Made by a program: the position numbers and the translations under genes
Shown here: positions 1 through 7,669 of the stretch, piece by piece
How positions within the stretch are numbered: the first letter of the stretch is position 1
How the letters are laid out: each line of letters begins with the position of its first letter
The notes under the pieces: model-generated
Seen by the model: the letters and a program-made list of their open reading frames with translations, nothing else
Told to the model about the DNA's origin: nothing
Databases searched by the model: none
Assembly: GCA_020720565.1 (NCBI GenBank)
Contig: DYOK01000014.1
Coordinates: forward strand, 1-10,029
Length of the DNA stretch: 10,029 nt
Source of the DNA: Acetofilamentum sp.
Lineage (GTDB): Bacteria > Bacteroidota > Bacteroidia > Bacteroidales > JAFGXI01
Direction of reading: 5' to 3'

Positions 1-25
1 CCGTTGCTATTCATTTTATACCATT

Positions 26-57
26 TGAAAATGTATTTGAAATAACTCAAATTTTCA
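26..57 (-). terminator. possible weak hairpin after uvrA
   Basis: Just past the uvrA stop codon the transcript could fold. TGAAAAT (26-32) is the exact reverse complement of ATTTTCA (51-57), and TTGA/TCAA continue the stem inward with a small bulge and a six-base loop. The stem is almost all A/T and no T-run follows it on the minus strand, so it does not meet the usual picture of an intrinsic terminator. It may be a transcript end or chance in AT-rich DNA. The rest of positions 1-66 holds no gene I can support. Confidence 0.2.
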
Positions 58-66
58 GGTCATTTG

Positions 67-2928
67 TTAGTTCAATTCATTTTTCAGAAACTGGCCGGTA
101 TAACTGTGTTTGCTTTTGGCTATTTGCTCGGGTGTTCCTTCGGCTACAATTTTTCCGCCACTTTGTCCGCCCTCTGGACCAATATCGACCACATAATCGG
201 CCACTTTAATAATATCTAAATTGTGTTCGATAACAATCACGGTGTTGCCTCTATCCACAATTTTGTTGAGTACATCGACCAAGACTTTTACATCTTGAAA
301 ATGTAAGCCTGTTGTGGGCTCGTCGAGAATGTACAGTGTTCTGCCTGTATCTTTTTTCGATAATTCTGCCGATAATTTAACACGCTGTGCTTCGCCTCCC
401 GATAGGGTTGTTGAGGCTTGGCCAAGGGTAATATATCCAAGTCCAACTTCTTGTAATGCTTTTATTTTGCTTAAAATATGGGGTACATTTTCGAAAAACT
501 CCGAAGCCATATTGATGGTCATATCCAAAATATCGCTAATCGATTTGCCTTTAAATCGGACTTCGAGTGTTTCGCGATTGTATCGTTTGCCGTAACACAC
601 ATCGCAAGGCACATACACATCGGGTAAAAAGTTCATTTCGATGGTTTTAAGCCCAGCCCCTTTGCAGGTTTCGCAACGGCCACCAGTAACATTAAACGAA
701 AACCGTCCCGGTTTATAAGCTCGAATTTTCGATTCGGGTAATATCGAAAATAAATCACGAATATCACCAAAAATATTGGTATATGTGGCCGGGTTAGAAC
801 GCGGTGTTCGTCCAATTGGGGCTTGATTAACTTCGATTACTTTATCGAAAAGATCAATCCCCTCAATTTTCTGATAGGGCAGTGGGGTTTTAGTCGAGCG
901 ATAAAAGTACTGGCTAAGAATCGGATAGAGTGTGCCATTAATCAAACTCGATTTGCCGCTACCCGAAACCCCGGTAATGCAAATAAATTGTCCAACGGGA
1001 ATTTTTAAATCGACATGTTTCAGGTTGTTGCCATATGCCCCTTTTAATACCAATTTCTGCCCAGTACCTTTTCGTCTAACTTGTGGAACCTCGATGGCTT
1101 TTGTACCAGTGAGATATTTCGCCGTACAACTATCAGCTTTTAAAATTTGTTCAGGTGTGCCTTGAGCCACTATATGGCCACCGAATCGCCCTGCACCTGG
1201 TCCGATATCAATCACATAATCAGCCGAAAGTATCATGTCTTTGTCGTGCTCAACCACAATCACTGTATTTTGGTCGTCGCGCAATGTTTTTAGAGAATTT
1301 ATCAATCTAATATTGTCGCGTTGGTGCAGCCCAATACTGGGTTCGTCCAAAATATAGAGCACATTAACCAGTTTGGAGCCAATTTGAGTGGCCAACCTAA
1401 TTCGTTGACTTTCGCCACCCGATAAGGTTTTTGCACTTCGGTCGAGCGAAAGGTAATCGAGACCCACATCGAGTAAAAATTTCAATCGGTCTCTAATTTC
1501 TTTTAAAATGTCTTTTGCAATTAAATTTTGTGAGTTGTTCAGGCGTGATTCCAGATCGACAAACCAAGCATAAAGCTCGGTAGTGGTCATTAATGCCAAT
1601 TCCGAAATATTTTTTTCGTCGATTTTAAAATGTAACGATTCTGTTTTAAGCCGATGTCCATTACAAACAGGGCAGGTTTTTTTTACAATAAACTGCTCGG
1701 CCCATTTTTGACCCTTGGTCGATTGTTCGTCACTTTCGGTTTGAACCACATAATTGACCACCCCTTCGAAATCGGTAATGTAATTCGAAATGCCCATTGG
1801 CGTATTTTCGAGTGTGAGGGTTTCGCCAGATCCGTATAATATGGTTTGTATAATGTCTTCTGGAATATCGCAAATGGGATCGTTAAGACTAAAGTGGTGT
1901 TTTTTGGCCAAGGCTTCCAACTGCCAGAAAATAAACGAACTTCTTGTTTTTCCTAAAGGGACAATACCCCCTTTAGCAATGCTTAATTGATCGTCGGGAA
2001 TAATTTTACTAAGGTCGACATCGGAAATTTGTCCCATTCCATTACACTTTGGACAAGCGCCATGTGGCGAATTGAATGAGAAGCTATGAGGTGCAGGTTC
2101 GTTGTACGAAATGCCCGATTCAGGATCCATTAAATGCCTCGAAAAATAATGCGATTCGGAAGTTTCGAAATCGATTAGCAACATGATCCCTTTGCCGTAT
2201 TTTAAAGCCAATTGAATCGACTCTCTAACGCGTTTTTCGACAGATTCGGTCAGTTTTATTTTGTCGATAACCACTTCGATATCGTGCGCCTTGTATCGGT
2301 CGACTTTATAGTTTGGGGTAATTTCTACCAATTGTCCATCGACACGAACTTGTAAAAATCCATAGCGTCTTATTTGTTCGAAAAGTTCTTTGTAATGACC
2401 TTTTCTACCTTGAATAAGTGGTGCTAAAATAACAATCTTTTTGTCTTGGTAGCGTTCAAATATTAAATCCAGAATTTTTTGTTCAGAGTATTTGACCATT
2501 TCTTTGCCCGTTTTATATGAGTAGGCAATTGATGCTCGGGCATATAAAAGTCTAAGGAAATCATAAATTTCGGTAATGGTTCCAACGGTAGAACGTGGGT
2601 TTTTGTTGGTGGTTTTTTGCTCAATCGATATTACAGGCGATAATCCAGTAACTTTATCCACGTCGGGGCGTTCGAGGTTTCCCAAAAATTGGCGTGCATA
2701 TGCCGAAAAGGTTTCGAGATATCGACGCTGACCTTCGGCAAAAATTACATCAAAAGCTAATGACGATTTGCCACTACCGCTTAAACCGGTTATTACAGTG
2801 AGCTGGTTTCTTGGTATCGTGACATCAATATTTTTTAGATTATGAACCCTTGCACCTAAAACTTGCAAATCGGCACCTTCCTGGTCCATGTCGGGTACGT
2901 CTTGTATTTCTTTTTTATCTAAAGTCAT
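67..2928 (-). CDS. uvrA: UvrABC excinuclease subunit A
   Basis: DNA damage sensor of nucleotide excision repair. As a dimer it scans DNA with UvrB, loads UvrB at bulky lesions and leaves before UvrC cuts. At 953 residues it has full family length and both ABC ATPase modules. The first has Walker A GLSGSGKSS (48-56), signature LSGGE (502-506) and Walker B LYILDEP (524-530). The second has Walker A GVSGSGKSS (653-661), signature LSGGE (842-846) and Walker B LYILDEP (865-871). Cysteine pairs C292/C295 with C419/C422, and C752/C755 with C775/C778, are the expected zinc modules; the second is the DNA-contacting one. The ATG at 2928 is chosen. Met14 is an alternative, because the first 20 residues are poorly conserved in the family. 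The gene stands alone, 188 bp after a transglycosylase gene, and nothing is missing or truncated. Many Bacteroidota carry more than one UvrA, so this may not be the only copy. Confidence 0.97.
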   Translation of the reverse strand: MTLDKKEIQDVPDMDQEGADLQVLGARVHNLKNIDVTIPRNQLTVITGLSGSGKSSLAFDVIFAEGQRRYLETFSAYARQFLGNLERPDVDKVTGLSPVISIEQKTTNKNPRSTVGTITEIYDFLRLLYARASIAYSYKTGKEMVKYSEQKILDLIFERYQDKKIVILAPLIQGRKGHYKELFEQIRRYGFLQVRVDGQLVEITPNYKVDRYKAHDIEVVIDKIKLTESVEKRVRESIQLALKYGKGIMLLIDFETSESHYFSRHLMDPESGISYNEPAPHSFSFNSPHGACPKCNGMGQISDVDLSKIIPDDQLSIAKGGIVPLGKTRSSFIFWQLEALAKKHHFSLNDPICDIPEDIIQTILYGSGETLTLENTPMGISNYITDFEGVVNYVVQTESDEQSTKGQKWAEQFIVKKTCPVCNGHRLKTESLHFKIDEKNISELALMTTTELYAWFVDLESRLNNSQNLIAKDILKEIRDRLKFLLDVGLDYLSLDRSAKTLSGGESQRIRLATQIGSKLVNVLYILDEPSIGLHQRDNIRLINSLKTLRDDQNTVIVVEHDKDMILSADYVIDIGPGAGRFGGHIVAQGTPEQILKADSCTAKYLTGTKAIEVPQVRRKGTGQKLVLKGAYGNNLKHVDLKIPVGQFICITGVSGSGKSSLINGTLYPILSQYFYRSTKTPLPYQKIEGIDLFDKVIEVNQAPIGRTPRSNPATYTNIFGDIRDLFSILPESKIRAYKPGRFSFNVTGGRCETCKGAGLKTIEMNFLPDVYVPCDVCYGKRYNRETLEVRFKGKSISDILDMTINMASEFFENVPHILSKIKALQEVGLGYITLGQASTTLSGGEAQRVKLSAELSKKDTGRTLYILDEPTTGLHFQDVKVLVDVLNKIVDRGNTVIVIEHNLDIIKVADYVVDIGPEGGQSGGKIVAEGTPEQIAKSKHSYTGQFLKNELN

Positions 2929-3116
2929 TCAAATTATTGATTAAATCTTGTATTGTCAAATGATAGATTTACAATGTGTTAACTGCGAATGTTTTTTGAG
3001 CTTTTGAATAAGGCATCAAAAACTAAGTATTATTTAATATCGAATTTTATTAATCCAGAAGACTGATGTAGAGTTAGTTGCAAAAACAATAAAAGCTCGA
3101 AGACCTTACATTGAAT
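2929..3116. other. intergenic gap upstream of uvrA
   Basis: These 188 bp separate the transglycosylase stop from the uvrA start and form the longest gap in the window. The stretch is AT-rich and has no open frame of useful length. I found no exact TAnnTTTG box on the minus strand. The nearest candidates are TGTTTTTG (3081-3088, one mismatch, no properly spaced TTG) and a TATCATTTG near 2957-2965 with one base too many between the halves. No convincing terminator stem follows the transglycosylase gene. The uvrA promoter is presumably here but cannot be placed from sequence alone. Confidence 0.5.
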
Positions 3117-4055
3117 TTATTTTGACTTTGCAAAATTACGAAAACCTGCCTTTGGAATGAGTATTTGGTAGGTTTTATTTTCGTCGTTGGTCAATTTGTC
3201 GGAGTGCAGCCATGGATTAAATAATTTCAACATTTTATAGTTACTTCCAATAGCCAAGGCATACGTTTTTAAGTTGTTGATTGTGGTGTCGCACAACACT
3301 GTATCGGTTGGAATTTCTTTGTATAACACTTCTGGATTTATTCGGTATCCGTAGCGCTCTGGGTGTTCGTGAATAAGTTTAATGGCCAATATTCGGTATA
3401 AGTAACGACCTGTTTCGGTGTTTAAATGTAAATCGAAGTACGAGTTGGTTTGCTGTTCTTCGACTCGCTTTGCCACGCCACCCATACCCATGTTATATGA
3501 TGCGGCAACGAGTGCCCAATTGCCTAATTTACGGTGGGCTTGTTTAAAGTATTGACATGCTGCTTGAGTCGATTTAACCAAATTGTAGCGTTCGTCTACC
3601 TCATCGGTCACTACTAATCCAAACTCTTTTCCTGTTTTTTCGAGAAATTGCCAATAGCCTTCAGCTTTTGAAGGGGACACCAAATTGGCGATTCCAGTTT
3701 CGGCAACTACCAAGTATTTAAAATCGTCGGGAACGCCATTTTTTGCTAATATAGGTTCAATGGTAGGGAAATAGCGATAAGCTCGTTTAATGTGTCTTAA
3801 AGTTTGGGCTTCCCAAAATGCCAAAGCCATCAGTTCGTTATCGAGGCTTTCGTATACGTCGAAGTTTTCTAGCGGAACTTTTTCTCCAGCAAAGCTAAGT
3901 TCTTCGGGGATATATGGCGAATATATGCCGTCAATTCTTTGTTTTTCAGCAATTTGAATTTCCTCTTGTTCGGTCGATATGGCATTTAAAAAAAATGTGG
4001 CCAGCAAAATAATTGCTGCCACACCTATAAAATTGAATATTTTTTCTCGAATCAT
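3117..4055 (-). CDS. membrane-anchored lytic transglycosylase, MltD/GH23-like
   Basis: Predicted to cleave the MurNAc-GlcNAc bond of peptidoglycan in the periplasm, leaving 1,6-anhydro-MurNAc ends. An N-terminal hydrophobic helix (about 8-25) with no lipobox suggests an inner-membrane anchor or uncleaved signal. The SLT fold spans about 100-235. It shows the likely catalytic Glu119 (AETG, where many relatives have ES), G133-Y-W-Q-F, which matches the GLWQ motif with Tyr for Leu, and the SYNMG motif at 186-190. Residues about 257-303, ending in NPWL and YQILIP, resemble a diverged LysM module, so the layout matches MltD-type enzymes. The ATG overlaps the stop of the upstream sugar-phosphate transferase as ATGA, which points to translational coupling in one operon. 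Its place in a polysaccharide export block suggests local wall opening for the exporter, but general wall turnover is equally possible. Confidence 0.88.
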   Translation of the reverse strand: MIREKIFNFIGVAAIILLATFFLNAISTEQEEIQIAEKQRIDGIYSPYIPEELSFAGEKVPLENFDVYESLDNELMALAFWEAQTLRHIKRAYRYFPTIEPILAKNGVPDDFKYLVVAETGIANLVSPSKAEGYWQFLEKTGKEFGLVVTDEVDERYNLVKSTQAACQYFKQAHRKLGNWALVAASYNMGMGGVAKRVEEQQTNSYFDLHLNTETGRYLYRILAIKLIHEHPERYGYRINPEVLYKEIPTDTVLCDTTINNLKTYALAIGSNYKMLKLFNPWLHSDKLTNDENKTYQILIPKAGFRNFAKSK

Positions 4056-5110
4056 GTGGTTTGTTCTTTGGGTTTCGAAATTTTAGTGGTCATGTAGATT
4101 ACAGCAAATACTAATGTGCTGTATCCTCCAAAAATTATTGAATGGATAACTGACCAATGCTCTACAAATTTAATAATATAGAGCGACAATCCCAAAGAAA
4201 GAATAGTTAAAAAACTCATTGTAATCGCAACCTGTTTAACCGATAAACCCAAATAAAACAAATGGTGTGTGGTATGGTCTTTTCCGCCAATAAATGGTGA
4301 TTGTTTGCGAGCAATTCGATTAATAAAAACAGTCGTGGTGTCGATAATAGGTATTAAAAATGCCAAAACAGTAACCCAAAAGCTTTTGGCAAAACTTATT
4401 TCGACCGATGATGGAACGTTCCAAAAAAACATGATACCCACTACAGCTAAAAGTGCACCCAAAAACTGGCTGCCATTATCGCCCATGTACATTTTAGATG
4501 GAAACCAATTGAATTTAAGAAATCCTAAAAGCGAGCCAATGGTTCCTGCAAGTAATATAACCATAGGGAAGTTAATATGATCCGACATCAGTAGGATAAA
4601 CAAAACAGCGATTAGTACCAGAACGCTTACACTGCCCGAAATGGCATCCATATTGTCGAGTAAATTGATACTGTTCATAATTCCGATAACCCAAACAAAG
4701 GTTAAAACAGCATCGAACCAAAAATTGCCAGTAACATGTGCCATGACATTGAGCGAAATTAAACTGATGGCCACCAAGGTTTGACCCATAAATTTGAATA
4801 GGGGCGAAGGGCTAACTAAATCGTCGGCTAAACCAACAAAAAAGCCAATTGTGGCGGTCAGTAAAAATGTGAGTAAATGCTTTGCTGTTTCGGGGTCGTT
4901 GCTTATCATCAAGCTAAAGATAACCGAAAAAACAAACACTACGTAAAGCATTACACCTCCGTAGATAGGTTTAGATTGAGAACTAAATCGGATGCCATTT
5001 TGGTTGGTTTTGTTTAGGGAAAAAACATTGGCTCGGTTGATTAAAAATTTACCTATTGTATAACTGAGGTAAATTGATGCAAAAGTCCATGCTAGTAAAA
5101 TGAATTCCAT
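4052..5110 (-). CDS. MraY/WecA-family polyprenyl-phosphate sugar-1-phosphate transferase
   Basis: Polytopic inner-membrane enzyme expected to move a (N-acetyl)hexosamine-1-phosphate from a UDP-sugar to undecaprenyl phosphate, the first step of a lipid-linked glycan. At 352 residues it has normal length, with about ten to eleven hydrophobic segments. Family motifs are in order: the acidic pair D96-D97 (GLADDL), N146-S-I-N149-L-L-D152-N-M-D155 at the metal/nucleotide site, MYMGDNGS with D211, and the histidine loop GGKDHTTHHL (275-284). The DNMDAISG form replaces the more usual DGxDGLA. The histidine loop favours the WecA/TagO branch over the MraY of peptidoglycan synthesis. It follows the wzc-like gene by 81 bp and overlaps the next gene by 4 bp, so it probably starts a surface polysaccharide built by this locus. 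The sugar substrate cannot be read from sequence. Confidence 0.9.
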   Translation of the reverse strand: MEFILLAWTFASIYLSYTIGKFLINRANVFSLNKTNQNGIRFSSQSKPIYGGVMLYVVFVFSVIFSLMISNDPETAKHLLTFLLTATIGFFVGLADDLVSPSPLFKFMGQTLVAISLISLNVMAHVTGNFWFDAVLTFVWVIGIMNSINLLDNMDAISGSVSVLVLIAVLFILLMSDHINFPMVILLAGTIGSLLGFLKFNWFPSKMYMGDNGSQFLGALLAVVGIMFFWNVPSSVEISFAKSFWVTVLAFLIPIIDTTTVFINRIARKQSPFIGGKDHTTHHLFYLGLSVKQVAITMSFLTILSLGLSLYIIKFVEHWSVIHSIIFGGYSTLVFAVIYMTTKISKPKEQTT

Positions 5111-5130
5111 ATAAAAGTATTTTTCTGGGA

Positions 5131-5156
5131 CAAAAATAAAACCTTATAAATCTCAA
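5131..5156 (-). promoter_or_regulatory. candidate promoter for the transferase-transglycosylase pair
   Basis: On the minus strand, TATTTTTG (5131-5138) matches the Bacteroidota -7 consensus TAnnTTTG exactly. It lies 20 nt before the ATG at 5110. A TTG (5154-5156) is 15 nt upstream of it, shorter than the usual spacing of about 17-23, so the -33 element is weak. A 7-bp inverted repeat, TATTTTT (5118-5124) and AAAAATA (5132-5138), overlaps the box. This could be an internal promoter after wzc, or chance in AT-rich DNA. Confidence 0.4.
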
Positions 5157-5191
5157 TTGCGTTTCGAGAGTGTGAAATTAATATGACTTTT

Positions 5192-7582
5192 TCATTTAAA
5201 GAAAAAAAGTTTACGAAACCACTTTTTCGATTGACGTTTGGCATCATATCGGCCATAACCATATCCATAACCATATTGATAACTCTTTTCGTTTACGCTC
5301 ATGTTGATACCATTTAAGATAAGACCGATGTGTGTAATTCCCTTTTTATTCTCTAAAAAGTCTAAATTATAAATAAAGCGTCGTTTCGAATAGTTTGCTT
5401 TTAATATGTACAAAGGTAAATCGGCTTCTTTAAACAAGTGCACTGCGTCGGCAACCAAACCTATTGGCGAGGTGTCCACAAGTACATAATCGTACAATTG
5501 TTTAAGGTCTGATAATATTTTTTTGAAGCTTTCGCCAGCTATTAGCTCCGAAGGGTTAGGCGGTGTCATATCGGCGGTGATATAATCGAGCGTATCAATT
5601 TCGGTATGGTGAATCACATCTTTTAACTCCACCGCACCAGCAAGCAAGCGACTCATTCCTTCGTTGTTTTCGACATTTAAACTGTGATGTATTTTAGGTT
5701 TACGTAAGTCCATGTCGATAATAATTACACGCTTACCTCTTAATGCTAAAATTGCAGCCAGGTTAATAGCTACAAACGTTTTCCCTTCGCCCGAAACAGT
5801 TGATGAGACCGCAATTAGACTCCCTTTTTTATTTAAATTGTAAAAATCTAAATTTGAGCGAATGGTACGAAACGATTCGGTCACCATTGAACTTAAGTCT
5901 TTGTGCACCAGTAATTGCGAGTACCTATTTTTCATATCAATCAATGGTACAGAACCAATGATAGGTATCTTAGTGTAATACTCTAACTCTTGAACCGACG
6001 AAAGCTCGTTGTAAAAAATATAACGAAGCAATAAAGTGCTTATCGATAAAAGCGATGCAATAAACAAAGTGACAATAATGACCAAATTTCGGTTTGGACT
6101 TACGGGTGCGTTTGGCGGAACCGCAGTTTCTAATATGGTATTTTTCGATACATAACCAGCTTGTGAGATTAAGTATTCGGCCTTTTTCTCAATCAATTTC
6201 TGATAAAAATTGTCTTGGACGGAATAAAATCGTTCAAGCCTAGACAGTTCTATTTCGTTGTAATCACCTTCTTTGAAAATTTTACCCTCATATTCGGCAA
6301 TCTTACTGGTATAATTCTTTTTTTGCTGATCGAGTCGTGTAACCGTGGAACGAATAAATTCTTTAAGTATCGATTTTTGATTGGTAAATTGTCGTTCGAT
6401 GACCAATATCTTATGATTATTATAGGTTACATCGTTTAGTAGGATTTCTTTTTGGGTCAGTAATTCTTGCAATTTGTTGAGCATATTCGAAACAATCTCC
6501 TCCGAACTGGTTCCCGAAACCAAAGCAATTAATTCAAAAACATTGATATCGTCTTGCTTGCCCATCGCTTTTTCAATTTGCTTTAAAGAGCTCACTTCCA
6601 TATCGATATTGAGAACCGCAGATTCGAATTGGTTGATGTTTTCCATGAAAATGCTCACAGGCTGCACGCCTGAATTGCCATAATCTTTAATGTTGTTTTT
6701 TTGTTTAAAATTAAGAATGTCTTGTTCAGTTGCATTCAAATTCTGATACAAATTAGCGGTTTGTTGATCGATAAATTGCAAAATATTGGTGGCACTTTCT
6801 CGTTTGCGTTCAATTTCGTACTCCAAATAACCTTCGGCAATGGCATTTACAATTTCGGCTGCTTTTTGCGAATTCTCGTTTCTTATGGCAATTTCGATGG
6901 TGTTGGCACCTTGGTTTTTAACCAAAACATTCAATTGTCTGATGTATTGCGACTGAATGTTGGCTGGGTTATTAAAAACAAAATAAAACTCGTTGTCTCT
7001 CAATAAGTTTTGACGCTCGAAATAGTCGGGCGAAGTCAGGCTAATTTGTACATCGACACCAGGGATTTTGACCCATTGATTGAACTTTCCGGGGTAAACA
7101 TTTTCCTTTTCGCCATGTTTAATCACAATTTCGTACGACTGCTTATCTTTTATATTAAAATAAAGTTTTTGGTCGTAAATATTGGGGCCGTTAATTTGAT
7201 ATGAAACATCAATGGGGGCTCGTTTGTACAATTCTTCCGATAAAAAAACACCTTGATTATAATAAGAAACTTTTAAAGGCAATTTTTGTAAGACTCTCGA
7301 TAAGAACTGTTTGGATTTTAGTAATTCGACAATTTGTGCCAATTGGTCTTCTTCGTATGGGTTTTCGATTTCGAGCACTTTACTCGACGAATTTTCGTTG
7401 TTAATTTGAATCACTGTCGATGATTCGAACATTTCTGGCGTATATCGCATATAAACCGCTGCCAATATAATAGACAAGACAAAAATTCCTACTAAAATCC
7501 ATCGGGTTCGATTGACAATATGTAAAAAAACTGTTAAATCGAATTGATCGTTAAATAGCGGTATGATACGCGTTTCTTTCAT
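5192..7582 (-). CDS. wzc: Wzc-like polysaccharide copolymerase / tyrosine autokinase
   Basis: Inner-membrane protein that sets chain length and drives export of capsular or exopolysaccharide together with Wza, through cycles of tyrosine phosphorylation. Numbered from the ATG at 7582 (796 residues), it has a first membrane helix at about 28-46, a large periplasmic Wzz-type region with predicted coiled coils at about 270-460, a proline-rich stretch, a second helix at about 500-520, and a cytoplasmic BY-kinase. The kinase shows E569-x2-R572-x2-R575, the oligomer-contact motif, Walker A SGEGKT (597-602), Walker A' IIIDMDLRKP (D623, D625) and Walker B VLVDTSP (D703). The C-terminus carries YQYGYGYGYGRY, the tyrosine cluster that is autophosphorylated in this family, then a basic-aromatic tail. 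The open frame reaches a TTG at 7636 directly after a stop codon, adding 18 lysine-rich residues. I prefer the ATG, which has A-rich sequence before it. The gene follows wza with no visible promoter between them. Confidence 0.94.
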   Translation of the reverse strand: MKETRIIPLFNDQFDLTVFLHIVNRTRWILVGIFVLSIILAAVYMRYTPEMFESSTVIQINNENSSSKVLEIENPYEEDQLAQIVELLKSKQFLSRVLQKLPLKVSYYNQGVFLSEELYKRAPIDVSYQINGPNIYDQKLYFNIKDKQSYEIVIKHGEKENVYPGKFNQWVKIPGVDVQISLTSPDYFERQNLLRDNEFYFVFNNPANIQSQYIRQLNVLVKNQGANTIEIAIRNENSQKAAEIVNAIAEGYLEYEIERKRESATNILQFIDQQTANLYQNLNATEQDILNFKQKNNIKDYGNSGVQPVSIFMENINQFESAVLNIDMEVSSLKQIEKAMGKQDDINVFELIALVSGTSSEEIVSNMLNKLQELLTQKEILLNDVTYNNHKILVIERQFTNQKSILKEFIRSTVTRLDQQKKNYTSKIAEYEGKIFKEGDYNEIELSRLERFYSVQDNFYQKLIEKKAEYLISQAGYVSKNTILETAVPPNAPVSPNRNLVIIVTLFIASLLSISTLLLRYIFYNELSSVQELEYYTKIPIIGSVPLIDMKNRYSQLLVHKDLSSMVTESFRTIRSNLDFYNLNKKGSLIAVSSTVSGEGKTFVAINLAAILALRGKRVIIIDMDLRKPKIHHSLNVENNEGMSRLLAGAVELKDVIHHTEIDTLDYITADMTPPNPSELIAGESFKKILSDLKQLYDYVLVDTSPIGLVADAVHLFKEADLPLYILKANYSKRRFIYNLDFLENKKGITHIGLILNGINMSVNEKSYQYGYGYGYGRYDAKRQSKKWFRKLFFFK
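5253..5276. repeat. 12-bp tandem duplication in the kinase tyrosine tail
   Basis: The unit CCATAACCATAT occurs twice without a mismatch (5253-5264 and 5265-5276). Each unit is itself two near-copies of a six-base CCATAA/CCATAT element. On the coding strand it encodes the alternating Tyr-Gly run of the wzc tail. Because the unit is a multiple of three, gain or loss of units would change the number of tyrosines without breaking the frame. Confidence 0.85.
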
Positions 7583-7669
7583 TTTTAATTTTTCATTAGC
7601 CTTAAATTTTGTTTTCTTCTTTTTGTTAAATGTCAATTAAACTTTGGCGGTTTGTATTATTGACTTATT

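Noticed and set aside
1..14. Minus-strand ATG at 12-14 that could begin a gene running off the window
   Set aside because: Only 14 nt are visible, with no promoter or ribosome site to support a start.
314..595. Plus-strand open frame of 93 residues opposite uvrA
   Set aside because: It is antisense to strongly conserved uvrA motifs and has no family resemblance. Similar frames opposite wzc and the transferase were rejected for the same reason.
2929..3116. Small RNA or riboswitch in the 188-bp gap before uvrA
   Set aside because: I see no conserved stem set, promoter plus terminator pair, or known aptamer pattern.
5118..5138. TATTTTT/AAAAATA inverted repeat as a terminator after wzc
   Set aside because: The stem is all A/T, no T-run follows, and one arm is the candidate -7 box, so a terminator call is not supported.
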